Origin: CAZQGJ01 sp964592905
GTDB lineage: Bacteria > Patescibacteriota > UBA1384 > CAYGGE01
DNA: 8,913 bases
NCBI GenBank assembly: GCA_964592905.1
Contig: CAZQGJ010000033.1
Coordinates: forward strand, 1 to 8,913
Reading direction: 5' to 3'
Shown here: positions 1-6,870 of the stretch, one piece after another
Numbering within the stretch: position 1 is the stretch's first letter
Layout: every line of letters begins with the position of its first letter
Notes under the pieces: generated by a model
Told to the model about the DNA's origin: nothing
The model's database searches: none
What the model saw: only the letters and a program-made list of their open reading frames with translations
Position numbers and translations under genes: made by a program

Positions 1-1
1 A

Positions 2-157
2 TTAATCCCGCTCTTTCAGACCGCTCATCATCATCTTCAGCAGTGCGGACGGCTGACGATCGTGGCGATTCGTCGTGAGTATAATCAGCGGGCCGATGCC
101 TTGGTTAATCAAGAGTTAGATCGACAGCTGACCAAGCGAGTTAACGATGTCAGATAA
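2..157 (+). CDS. RNase H-fold protein, C-terminal fragment
   Basis: An open frame enters from the left edge and stops at TAA 155-157, leaving 51 residues of the C-terminus. The stretch VAIRREYNQRADALVNQEL matches the last part of the RNase HI-like fold (RVT_3 / RNase H superfamily), in which an R-E-x-N-x-x-A-D-x-L-x-N signature carries the last catalytic aspartate; here that is the D of ADALVN. Such proteins hydrolyse RNA in RNA-DNA hybrids or are uncharacterised relatives. The frame overlaps the start of ileS by 11 nt, so the two are probably cotranscribed and perhaps translationally coupled. The N-terminal catalytic residues lie outside the window, so activity and exact subfamily cannot be judged. 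Confidence 0.7.
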   Translation, partial: LIPLFQTAHHHLQQCGRLTIVAIRREYNQRADALVNQELDRQLTKRVNDVR

Positions 158-3038
158 ACCAACGCCAAAAGCATCTATTTATGCCGAGCGCGAACTGGCC
201 ATTCTAGAGCAGTGGCGAGAGCGATCAACCTTTGCCCGCCTTCAGGCCAGTCGTCTCCAAGCCAATGCCGCGCCCTTTATATTTTTCGAGGGACCGCCCA
301 CGACTAACGCCAAACCCGCTCTTCACCATGTGTTGGGGCGAGTTATTAAAGATATTATCTGTCGTTATCAGACGATGCGCGGTCACTATGTGCCGCGACA
401 GAGCGGTTACGACACCCATGGTTTACCGGTTGAATTGATGGTCGAAAAGGAGCTTGGCCTGACTAACAAATCGGCTGTCGAGGCCTACGGCATCGCCAAG
501 TTTAACCAGCGCTGTCGCGAGATCGTTTGGCAAAACAAGGCCGATTGGGACAGCCTCACCGAACGGATCGGTTATTGGATCGAGGGCGAGAACCCCTATA
601 TTACCTACGATAACGATTACATCGAGTCGGTCTGGTGGGCTATCAGTCAGATTCAGGCCAAGGGCGCCCTCTACCGTGATTTTAAGATCTTGCCTTTTTG
701 TACGCGTTGTGGCACCGGTCTCTCGTTGGCCGAGGTGGCTCAAGGCTATCAAGATATCCAGAGTCGGACGGCGGTGGTTAAGTTCCGCCTGATGGATCAG
801 CCGGCCTCGGTCCTCGCCTGGACGACCACGCCTTGGACCTTGCTCGGTAACGTCGCTTTGGCAGTTAATCCAGAGCTAACCTACTGTTTAGTTGAACAGA
901 ACGATGAACGCTTTTATTTAGCCGATAGCTGCCTCAAGATTTTAGTCGGCGAGTATCTTGTGATCAAGACCGTACCCGGGTCGTTACTGGTTGGGCTCGA
1001 ATATTTGCCGTTATTTGAAACACCGAATCTAGTCAAACTAACTGGCAAACAGGCCTATCGAATCTTAGCGGCCGAGTGGGTGACTGCCGAAGATGGCACT
1101 GGCGTTGTTCATACGGCCGTGATGTATGGCGAAGACGATTTTAATCTTGGTCAAGCTCATGATCTACCGCTACACCACACGGTCGACGAGACCGGGCACT
1201 TTACGGCTGACTGCGGACAGTTCGCCGGTTTATCAGTGGTCGAGGCCGTCGAGCCGATCCTCAGCCAGTTGCAAAGCCGGGGTCAGCTCTATCGTGAAAT
1301 CAGCTATAAACATAGCTATCCACACTGTTGGCGTTGTCAAACCGCCTTGCTTTATTATGCTCGCGAGAGTTGGTTTATCCGGATCGATGATCAGTTGCGC
1401 CAACGTTTAGTCGAACTCAACCAAGAGATCGTTTGGGAACCAGCCCATATTCGCGATGGTCGGTTTGGTAAATGGTTAAGTGGCTTGCGAGACTGGGCGA
1501 TTAGCCGTAACCGTTATTGGGGCACGCCGTTACCGATTTGGGTCTGCGACCTCAACCCCGAGCACTACCAGGTGATCAGCTCTATTGACGAACTAGTTGA
1601 CCGTTCGGGACAGGCGCGACCTGACGATCTGCACCGTCCGTTCATCGACGAGTATCATCTGCCCTGCGATCGGCCTGGTTGTACTGGTCGCTCCTCACGA
1701 GTTAGCGAGGTCCTTGACGTCTGGTTCGACTCTGGCGCCATGCCGTTTGCGGCTAAACACTATCCCTTTGCCAATCAAGCGCTCTTTGAGTCTCAGGCGG
1801 TGGCCGACTTTATCAGCGAAGGCGTTGACCAGACGCGAGGCTGGTTTAATACGCTCCATATAATCTCGACCTTACTCTTTGATCGTCCGGCTTATCGCTC
1901 GGTGATCTGTCTTAACCATCTCCTCGATCAGCATGGCCACAAGATGAGCAAATCCAAGGGTAATATCGTCGATCCGGTGGCTCTGATCGAGCAACACGGC
2001 GTTGATGCGGTGCGTTTCTATTTCAGTTCGGTTAATCGGCCGGGCGAGAACAAGACTTTTGCCGAGCCGGCAGTCGCCGAGGTCAACCGCAAGGTCATTA
2101 ATCTCTGGCACAACGTCTGGCAATACTACCAGACTTATCAGGGTATCGCCTCGGAGTTTCTAAAGCCTGTTTTGCCTCGTGATCAGTGGCTCGATGGTTG
2201 GCTCAAGGCCTATCTTAAGCAACAAGAGCTAACGATCTGCCAGGCACTTGATCGTTTGGATATCTTGACCGCCAGTCGGGCGGTCGCCAGCACCATCGAG
2301 ACGATCTCGACGGTTTATCTACAGCTCAGTCGGGCTCGGCGAGATTCCGAACTCTTACCGAGTTTGGCTCATGCTCTAAAACAGAGTGCCATCTTGGCCG
2401 CGCCGTTCCTGCCTTTCAATAGCGAGATTATTTATCAGGCGATTACTGGCACAGACGATTCAGTCCATACGATGTTATTACAGCCAGAGCCCCTGACCGA
2501 GACCGAACAAGGTTATCTAGTGTTAATGGTTCAGATCGAAGAGGCTTTGAGCGAAGGCCTGCGTCAGCGTGTCGAGGCTAAGCGCAAGGTTCGTCAACCG
2601 TTGGCTAAATTTACTATTCAATGGCCAGCTAATTTTCGTAACCTAACCGGTTCAGAGAGAGCGGCTTTGACTGAACTGGTGGCCAGTCGCCTTAACTGTC
2701 TGACTGTCGAGCTTGTAGCGTCAGCCAATGAGTCGCCAAACTATATTCTAGATACCACCTTAACGCCAGAGCTAGAACAGCTAGGACTAGAACGCGAGTT
2801 AATCCGCACAGTCCAAGAGTGGCGTAAAGCTCTAGGTGCAGAACCCGGCCAGACGATCGCCGTCGAGCTGGCGCTAACGTCAAGCCTGGCTAATAGTTTG
2901 ACCGCAGAGCAGTGGCAACATATCGCCAGCTTGACTCATCTGACGATTGATCAACAAATTGTCGAAGCGGCTGATCTAGCCAACGATCCTTTGGCCTTCA
3001 ACGTTAATCAAGAACGAATTAGTCTGACACAAAAGTAG
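147..3038 (+). CDS. ileS: isoleucyl-tRNA synthetase
   Basis: This 963-residue class I synthetase charges tRNA-Ile with isoleucine in the cytoplasm. Landmarks in order: the HIGH region at residues 57-63, reading KPALHHV; GYDTHGLPVE at 87-96; a Cys pair CTRC at 185-188; the CP1 editing domain with TTTPWTLLGN at 226-235 and GTGVVHTAVMYGEDDF at about 317-332; a second Cys pair CWRC at about 394-397; VWFDSG at 525-530; DQTRGWF at 561-567; KMSKS at 599-603; and the anticodon-binding region with KVRQPL near the C-terminus. Overall it resembles the eukaryote-like type 2 IleRS, although somewhat shorter. The HIGH signature is unusual: the first His is Ala and the Gly is His (A-L-H-H), related to the known GXHH variant. 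The chosen ATG overlaps the upstream frame; no strong Shine-Dalgarno site is seen, so coupling is likely. Confidence 0.97.
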   Translation: MSDKPTPKASIYAERELAILEQWRERSTFARLQASRLQANAAPFIFFEGPPTTNAKPALHHVLGRVIKDIICRYQTMRGHYVPRQSGYDTHGLPVELMVEKELGLTNKSAVEAYGIAKFNQRCREIVWQNKADWDSLTERIGYWIEGENPYITYDNDYIESVWWAISQIQAKGALYRDFKILPFCTRCGTGLSLAEVAQGYQDIQSRTAVVKFRLMDQPASVLAWTTTPWTLLGNVALAVNPELTYCLVEQNDERFYLADSCLKILVGEYLVIKTVPGSLLVGLEYLPLFETPNLVKLTGKQAYRILAAEWVTAEDGTGVVHTAVMYGEDDFNLGQAHDLPLHHTVDETGHFTADCGQFAGLSVVEAVEPILSQLQSRGQLYREISYKHSYPHCWRCQTALLYYARESWFIRIDDQLRQRLVELNQEIVWEPAHIRDGRFGKWLSGLRDWAISRNRYWGTPLPIWVCDLNPEHYQVISSIDELVDRSGQARPDDLHRPFIDEYHLPCDRPGCTGRSSRVSEVLDVWFDSGAMPFAAKHYPFANQALFESQAVADFISEGVDQTRGWFNTLHIISTLLFDRPAYRSVICLNHLLDQHGHKMSKSKGNIVDPVALIEQHGVDAVRFYFSSVNRPGENKTFAEPAVAEVNRKVINLWHNVWQYYQTYQGIASEFLKPVLPRDQWLDGWLKAYLKQQELTICQALDRLDILTASRAVASTIETISTVYLQLSRARRDSELLPSLAHALKQSAILAAPFLPFNSEIIYQAITGTDDSVHTMLLQPEPLTETEQGYLVLMVQIEEALSEGLRQRVEAKRKVRQPLAKFTIQWPANFRNLTGSERAALTELVASRLNCLTVELVASANESPNYILDTTLTPELEQLGLERELIRTVQEWRKALGAEPGQTIAVELALTSSLANSLTAEQWQHIASLTHLTIDQQIVEAADLANDPLAFNVNQERISLTQK

Positions 3039-3041
3039 GAG
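3037..3041 (+). promoter_or_regulatory. ribosome binding site deciding the rodA start
   Basis: AGGAG overlaps the ileS stop codon (TAG 3036-3038) and lies 5 nt before ATC 3047. It is 20 nt from ATT 3062 and 56 nt from the first in-frame ATG at 3098, so it supports translation starting at the ATC. Confidence 0.6.
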
Positions 3042-3046
3042 TAACT

Positions 3047-4150
3047 ATCGGCTGGCGAGTTATTAACTGGTTCAAATCCTTTGACCTGGCTTTAGTCATG
3101 GTCGTTCTAATCTTTTTAACCTTAAGCGTTGTGACCATCTACTCGGTGAGCTTTGCTAAATTAGGCTTTATTTTAGCGCGCTCACAGCTGCTTTATGGCT
3201 TACTTGGTTTAGCAGTCATGATTTTAGTGGCGCGGATAGACTATCAGGTCTGGCGCCGACCGGTTTGGTTAATCTTGGGCCTGACTCTAGTGGCCTTGGC
3301 TGGTCTCTTCGTTATTGGCTCCAATCAGTTTGGTGCCACGCGCTGGTATAATCTCGGTACCTTTCACTTTCAACCTTCTGAACTAGCCAAGCTTAGCCTG
3401 ATCTTTGTGGCCGCCTGGCTTTTGGCCGAGGCCGAGGCCGGCTGGCAGTGGCGCCAGTTGAGCCTTTACGCCTTGATCACCGGAAGCTTTTTTGCTCTGA
3501 TCTTTTTCGAGCCTGACCTTGGCTCCGCCTCGGTTATCTTAATCATCGGCCTGGCCTATTTAAGTTTGGCCAAATTACATTGGCGACAATGGGCGACGCT
3601 CGGGCTAGTGGTAGTTCTGGCCATACCGGTTGGCTACCGACTGCTGCGACCTTATCAGCGAGAACGAGTAGCCACCTTCCTCAATCCAGAAAGCGACAAA
3701 AGCGGCAAGAGCTATAACGTCAATCAGGCCAAGATCGCCATCGGTTCCGGCGGCTTATTCGGTCAAGGTTTGGGGCAGGGGAGTCAGTCGGCGCAAGGCT
3801 TTTTACCAGTCGCGCATACCGATTTTATCTTTGCCTCAATCGCCGAGGCGACCGGGACGCTCGGAGCCGGCAGCCTCCTGGCTCTCTATGGTTGGTTGCT
3901 CTGGCGCAGCCTACGTATCGCCGAGCAGGCCAAAGATCTGTTTGGTCGGAGCTTAGTCTTTGGCGTTGTCGTGATGTTCAGCTATCAGGTTGCAGTCAAT
4001 GTCGGGATGAATCTAGGGCTCTTACCGGTAACCGGTATTACCTTGCCCTTGATCTCTTTTGGTGGCACTTCGTTACTAATAAGTAGCTTTGCCTTAGGTC
4101 TTGTCCTGGCAGTCGAACGACAGAGTCGAGGTTTTCGACTCAGTCACTAA
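3047..4150 (+). CDS. rodA: rod shape-determining protein RodA (SEDS glycosyltransferase)
   Basis: RodA is a polytopic inner-membrane enzyme of the SEDS family that polymerises lipid II into glycan strands with a class B PBP during cell elongation. Family signatures are present: QPSELAK, EPDLGSA, GQGLGQGSQ, the HTDFIF segment holding the aspartate known to be essential in RodA, and LPVTGITLPLISFGGTSLL near the C-terminus. HTDFIFASIAEATG favours RodA over FtsW. The protein has about ten hydrophobic segments. The first ATG (3098) falls inside the first membrane helix. The family's usual juxtamembrane N-terminus (NWFKSFDLALV) is encoded upstream in the same frame, back to a stop at 3020-3022, with no ATG, GTG or TTG. 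ATC 3047 has a ribosome binding site 5 nt upstream, which would give 367 residues. The 350-residue form from 3098 is the conservative alternative. The gene follows ileS by 8 nt and is probably cotranscribed with it. Confidence 0.9.
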   Translation: MGWRVINWFKSFDLALVMVVLIFLTLSVVTIYSVSFAKLGFILARSQLLYGLLGLAVMILVARIDYQVWRRPVWLILGLTLVALAGLFVIGSNQFGATRWYNLGTFHFQPSELAKLSLIFVAAWLLAEAEAGWQWRQLSLYALITGSFFALIFFEPDLGSASVILIIGLAYLSLAKLHWRQWATLGLVVVLAIPVGYRLLRPYQRERVATFLNPESDKSGKSYNVNQAKIAIGSGGLFGQGLGQGSQSAQGFLPVAHTDFIFASIAEATGTLGAGSLLALYGWLLWRSLRIAEQAKDLFGRSLVFGVVVMFSYQVAVNVGMNLGLLPVTGITLPLISFGGTSLLISSFALGLVLAVERQSRGFRLSH

Positions 4151-4167
4151 GGCTTGGATCAATTGAT

Positions 4168-4206
4168 AAAAAAATAACGGTCAGTCGCGATGGCGACTAA
4201 CCGTTA
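4168..4206 (-). terminator. intrinsic terminator of the minus-strand membrane gene
   Basis: A 14-bp stem (4175-4188 with 4193-4206) has a 4-nt loop. Read on the minus strand it is followed by seven T (the A run at 4168-4174). Its one imperfect position is a G-U pair on the minus strand and an A-C mismatch on the plus strand, so it terminates the leftward gene that stops at 4230. The plus strand has no T run after the stem, so it is a poor terminator for rodA. Confidence 0.85.
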
Positions 4207-4229
4207 TCGTGGGCCGTCTGACAGATATA

Positions 4230-4802
4230 TCAGTCCGGCTTGGCGTAGATGACGGCCTCGACCGTATTTCTGAAGAGGCCGAGCCTGGTGACCCTAATCG
4301 GGTAACGAGTTTGGCGTTTGCCGATCAGGATGGCTGCTTTGTCGGGTGGCTTGACCCATCTCTGTTCAATGGCGCTGCGTCTGATCTTAACTTCGAAGAT
4401 GTCGCCAGTCAGTACAATGGTGCAGGGCATCTCAAGTTCAATGATCTGACCCTGCTTGATAGTCAGGCTGGTTCGTTTGCCCTTCACGGTGTAGTAACCG
4501 TGGACTGTATCTCGGTTCGACCAATCAAAGCCCCAGGCGAGCAGGACAAGTAGGCCAAAGATCCAGATGACTGACTCAGCCCTGGTGATCGGTAGAAGTC
4601 TCCTGGCGCGAGAATCAGAACCTGTCACCCATTCTGGCGCCACTCCTGGTGGATTGATGCAGCCCTGCCAGAGGAGATAAGGTAACCCGATGACTAACGA
4701 TGCTAGCCAATGTACTGATCTCAGGCAGAGCTGCTCGAGCAGCGCCATGATCTTGTCGGTCCAAATTGTGGCCGACTTACCAATCCTACCTTGCATTTCC
4801 AT
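4230..4802 (-). CDS. orphan two-helix membrane protein
   Basis: I do not recognise the family of this 190-residue protein. There are two hydrophobic segments, about residues 29-48 (HWLASLVIGLPYLLW) and 77-92 (SVIWIFGLLVLLAWGF), separated by a loop with basic residues (RARR). A soluble domain follows from about 93 to 190, with alternating polar and hydrophobic residues that suggest beta strands (YTVKGKR, TIKQGQIIELEM, IFEVKI). ATG 4802 was chosen because GAGAGG lies 7 nt upstream and a promoter sits about 40 nt upstream; an in-frame ATG at 4877 lies at the -35 box and so cannot be used from this promoter. The gene is monocistronic, divergent from rplU and convergent with rodA. Its promoter, ribosome binding site and terminator all fit, so it is very probably real. 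A link to cell envelope work is only suggested by the rodA neighbour. Confidence 0.75.
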   Translation of the reverse strand: MEMQGRIGKSATIWTDKIMALLEQLCLRSVHWLASLVIGLPYLLWQGCINPPGVAPEWVTGSDSRARRLLPITRAESVIWIFGLLVLLAWGFDWSNRDTVHGYYTVKGKRTSLTIKQGQIIELEMPCTIVLTGDIFEVKIRRSAIEQRWVKPPDKAAILIGKRQTRYPIRVTRLGLFRNTVEAVIYAKPD

Positions 4803-4848
4803 AGCACACCCTCTCTGTACCCTTGGCCATCTGCTCGATGACCGGCTC

Positions 4849-4877
4849 ATATTAGCACTAACGCAATATAATTGCAA
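4849..4877 (-). promoter_or_regulatory. sigma70-type promoter for the minus-strand membrane gene
   Basis: On the minus strand, TTGCAA (4877-4872) and TAATAT (4854-4849) are separated by 17 nt. Transcription would start near 4842, giving a leader of about 40 nt before ATG 4802. Confidence 0.65.
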
Positions 4878-4939
4878 GACATTTTAGCTATTGTTGAGGG
4901 TTTGGTCGGGGCGCTTGAGGCAGGGGGTGAATTTACACC

Positions 4940-4969
4940 TTGACCAACCTTGACCCTATCTGGTATACT
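4940..4969 (+). promoter_or_regulatory. promoter of the rplU-secE-nusG-rplK operon
   Basis: TTGACC (4940-4945) and TATACT (4964-4969) are 18 nt apart, with TGG immediately before the -10 box forming an extended -10. The start site would be near 4976, about 30 nt before rplU. The octamer CCTTGACC occurs twice, at 4938-4945 and 4948-4955, ten bases apart, with the first copy containing the -35 box. This spacing of one helical turn could be an operator or chance. Confidence 0.75.
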
Positions 4970-5006
4970 CATCTCAAATTCAGCCAATTAAAGCGGAGTG
5001 TGACGA

Positions 5007-5273
5007 ATGTCAGTAGCCGTTATCCGCCTGGGCAATAGCCAGTATGTGGTGAGTCCAGGAAAGATTATGCGTGTCAAAAATATCGCGGCCGAAATCGGTC
5101 AAACCTTAGAGCTAACCGATCTTTTAGGTCAGAAGTTAGTCAAGTTAACCGTCGGTGCCTTATCTAGAGGCGCCAAAGTACGTGGTCTTAAATTTAAAAA
5201 CAAGACCCGTTACCTTAAGCACTTTGGTCAACGCGCCAGCATTGCCGAGATCAAGGTCGAGTCAATCGACTAA
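5007..5273 (+). CDS. rplU: 50S ribosomal protein bL21
   Basis: The 88-residue protein matches bL21 along its length. The N-terminal strand AVIRLGNSQYVV corresponds to the family's AxIxxGGKQYxV, VSPGKIMRVKNIAAEIGQTLEL is the usual second block, and KFKNKTRYLKHFGQRASIAEIKV is the C-terminal rRNA-binding block (family form: K-x-K-x-K-x-x-R-x-x-G-H-R-x-x-x-x-x-x-K-I). bL21 binds 23S rRNA in the large subunit. It is about 12-15 residues shorter than usual, with the central loop trimmed, and the GGKQY motif reads GNSQY. GGAG at 4995-4998 is 8 nt before the ATG. It is the first gene of the operon; its stop overlaps the secE start as TAATG. Separation from the usual partner rpmA (bL27) is notable. 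Confidence 0.85.
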   Translation: MSVAVIRLGNSQYVVSPGKIMRVKNIAAEIGQTLELTDLLGQKLVKLTVGALSRGAKVRGLKFKNKTRYLKHFGQRASIAEIKVESID

Positions 5274-5464
5274 TGTGGCAACGGCTTCGCCACTACTTAA
5301 CTAGTAGCTACGATGAACTGAAACAGGTCATTTGGCCGACGCGTCAACAGGTTTGGCGTTATACTTTCATCGTCGCTATAGCAGTTGTGGTAACTACGGC
5401 CATTGTGGCTCTAGTCGACGCCGGCTTAAGCGCTGGCGTTGGTCGTTATATCCTATCTCAATAA
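5273..5464 (+). CDS. secE: preprotein translocase subunit SecE
   Basis: SecE is the small essential clamp subunit of the SecYEG channel in the cytoplasmic membrane. The 63-residue protein is the minimal single-helix form. A short amphipathic N-terminal helix leads to the hallmark DELKQVIWPTRQQVWRYT (family: E-L-K-K-V-x-W-P-x-R-x-E), followed by one membrane span at about residues 31-52 (FIVAIAVVVTTAIVALVDAGL). Its ATG shares one base with the rplU stop codon, which indicates coupled translation. The secE-nusG-rplK order that follows is the classical bacterial arrangement. Confidence 0.95.
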   Translation: MWQRLRHYLTSSYDELKQVIWPTRQQVWRYTFIVAIAVVVTTAIVALVDAGLSAGVGRYILSQ

Positions 5465-5466
5465 GC

Positions 5467-5472
5467 GAGGAG
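5467..5472 (+). promoter_or_regulatory. ribosome binding site deciding the nusG start
   Basis: GAGGAG lies 8 nt before ATG 5481. The frame is open further upstream to an ATG at 5439 inside secE, but that start has no ribosome binding site and would add 14 residues overlapping secE. Confidence 0.8.
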
Positions 5473-5480
5473 CTAAGACG

Positions 5481-6287
5481 ATGAACGATACCGATCTAAA
5501 ATTAGATGAGCTCGTCACGAGCGAAGCGGCTAACCAGGCCTCTGATTACCCGAGCGAACCGCTAGCGACCGAAATTGTTGGCGAGGCCGAAGGTAGCGAG
5601 GCAACTCCAGTTATCGATATCGAGCCAGAACTTGAGTCCGAGACAGTCAGTGAAACCGACCCCGAAGCTAGCGACAAGGTGATGGATCGTCCAGGTTCGC
5701 TCCTCTTTGGCGGACAAACCGGTGCCGAGGCACGCGCTAAAATGCATCTTCAAAAACAAGAGGGCCGACAGGGTTGGTATGTCATTCATACCTATGCCGG
5801 CTACGAAGATCAGGTTGCCGATAGTCTGCGTCAGCGTATCGAATCGTTTAATATGCAAAACTTCATCTTCGAGGTCATCGTCCCTAAAGAGAAGCAGATC
5901 GAGATTAAAAACGGTAAACGTAAGACAGTCGAAAAGCGGATCTTCCCTGGTTATGTCATGGTCTCGATGATCGTTACCGACGAGAGTTGGTATGTCGTGC
6001 GCAATACGCCAAATGTGACCGGTTTTATCGGCACCGGCGTTCAGCCAACGATGATCGGAGCCGACGAAGTCAGTCGAATTCAGCGTCGTATGGGTATCGA
6101 GGAGCCAAAGTACAAGATCGAATTCAAGCTCGATGACCTGGTCAAGATTAACGACGGCCCGCTCAAAGGTTTTGACGGCAAGATTTTAGATATCGATGAC
6201 GACAAGGGCAAAGTCCGCGTTTCAGTCTCGATGTTTGGTCGCGAAACTCCCGTCACCCTTGATTTCTTACAGGTTTCTAAGGTATAA
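5481..6287 (+). CDS. nusG: transcription termination/antitermination factor NusG
   Basis: NusG binds RNA polymerase through its NGN domain, suppresses pausing, and links to Rho or ribosomal protein S10 through its KOW domain. From ATG 5481 the protein has 268 residues. The NGN domain begins at GWYVIHTYAGYE (about 98-109) and runs through KRIFPGYVMVSM and WYVVRNTPNVTGFIG. The KOW domain occupies about 215-268 (DLVKINDGPLKGFDGKI) and ends with the usual FGRETPVTLDFLQV. Before the NGN domain lies an unusually long segment of about 97 residues; its first 70 are rich in Asp and Glu (about 20), with few basic residues, and are predicted to be disordered. Ordinary NusG proteins have about 175-180 residues, although some lineages carry N-terminal extensions. 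The gene lies between secE and rplK. Confidence 0.95.
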   Translation: MNDTDLKLDELVTSEAANQASDYPSEPLATEIVGEAEGSEATPVIDIEPELESETVSETDPEASDKVMDRPGSLLFGGQTGAEARAKMHLQKQEGRQGWYVIHTYAGYEDQVADSLRQRIESFNMQNFIFEVIVPKEKQIEIKNGKRKTVEKRIFPGYVMVSMIVTDESWYVVRNTPNVTGFIGTGVQPTMIGADEVSRIQRRMGIEEPKYKIEFKLDDLVKINDGPLKGFDGKILDIDDDKGKVRVSVSMFGRETPVTLDFLQVSKV

Positions 6288-6315
6288 ACACAGAATAACA
6301 ATCTAAAGGAATAGT

Positions 6316-6735
6316 ATGGCAAAAAAAGCAGTTAAAATCCTCAAAGTCCAAGCCCCGGCCGGCCGCGCTAACCCCGCCCCTCCGATCGGCCCAGTTTTGG
6401 GTGGCGCCGGTGTTAATATCATGGAGTTCGTTCAACAGTTCAACGAACGCACCAAGACCATGACCGGCATTATCCCAGCCGTGATCTCGGTTTACGAGGA
6501 CCGAAGTTTTGATTTCGTCCTAATGCAGCCGCCGATGACCGAGCTCATCAAAGCCGAACTCAAGCTCGAAAAGGGCAGTGGCACTCCTAATAAGACTAAA
6601 ATCGGCCACTTGACTCAGGCTCAGATCGAATCGATCGCCGCTCACAAGATGTCCGATCTCAATGCTCGTTCAATCGAGAGCGCCTCGAGTATCGTTCGCG
6701 GCACAGCTCGTTCAATGGGTGTTACCACCGACTAA
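6316..6735 (+). CDS. rplK: 50S ribosomal protein uL11
   Basis: The 139-residue protein has normal length for uL11, which binds the GTPase-associated region of 23S rRNA at the stalk base. The N-terminal block PAGRANPAPPIGPVLGGAGV (about 15-34) and NIMEF, the VYEDRSFDFVL strand (about 59-69), the linker EKGSGTPNKTKIG (about 84-96) and the C-terminal RNA-binding block DLNARSIESASSIVRGTARSMG are all present. The usual GPALGQxG here reads GPVLGGAG. AAAGGA (6305-6310) is 5 nt before the ATG, and the gap from nusG is 28 nt. It is the last gene of the operon; in most bacteria rplA (uL1) follows directly, but here a terminator follows. Confidence 0.97.
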   Translation: MAKKAVKILKVQAPAGRANPAPPIGPVLGGAGVNIMEFVQQFNERTKTMTGIIPAVISVYEDRSFDFVLMQPPMTELIKAELKLEKGSGTPNKTKIGHLTQAQIESIAAHKMSDLNARSIESASSIVRGTARSMGVTTD

Positions 6736-6767
6736 TTTTAAAGTCGTTTAGATTATTTTAATCTTTT

Positions 6768-6794
6768 AAGCCCGATCGCAAGGTCGGGCTTTTG
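6768..6794 (+). terminator. intrinsic terminator of the rplU-rplK operon
   Basis: The stem pairs 6768-6777 with 6782-6791 (10 bp including one U-G pair on the plus strand) around a GCAA tetraloop of the GNRA type, followed by a short T run. It ends only a few bases before the -35 box of the next gene. Confidence 0.85.
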
Positions 6795-6795
6795 G

Positions 6796-6823
6796 TTGAC
6801 AGAACGACAATTCGTTATATAAT
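6796..6823 (+). promoter_or_regulatory. fully consensus sigma70-type promoter
   Basis: TTGACA (6796-6801) and TATAAT (6818-6823) are separated by 16 nt. Both hexamers match the consensus perfectly. The start site would be near 6830. The leader of about 40 nt to ATG 6871 contains a small possible hairpin (TCAGT...ACTGA, about 6830-6845). Confidence 0.85.
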
Positions 6824-6870
6824 CTAGCCAGTCAGTGCTTGGACTGATGTCACTTGAGAGATAAGAACAT

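Noticed and set aside
4209..4553. Plus-strand open frame of 114 residues opposite the membrane gene
   Set aside because: It lies antisense to the minus-strand gene, which has promoter, ribosome binding site and terminator; this frame has none and shows no family features.
4803..4877. Longer form of the minus-strand membrane protein from ATG 4877
   Set aside because: That ATG lies at the -35 box of the gene's own promoter; ATG 4802 has the ribosome binding site.
5439..5480. ATG 5439 as the nusG start
   Set aside because: It lies inside secE without a ribosome binding site, whereas ATG 5481 has GAGGAG at ideal spacing.
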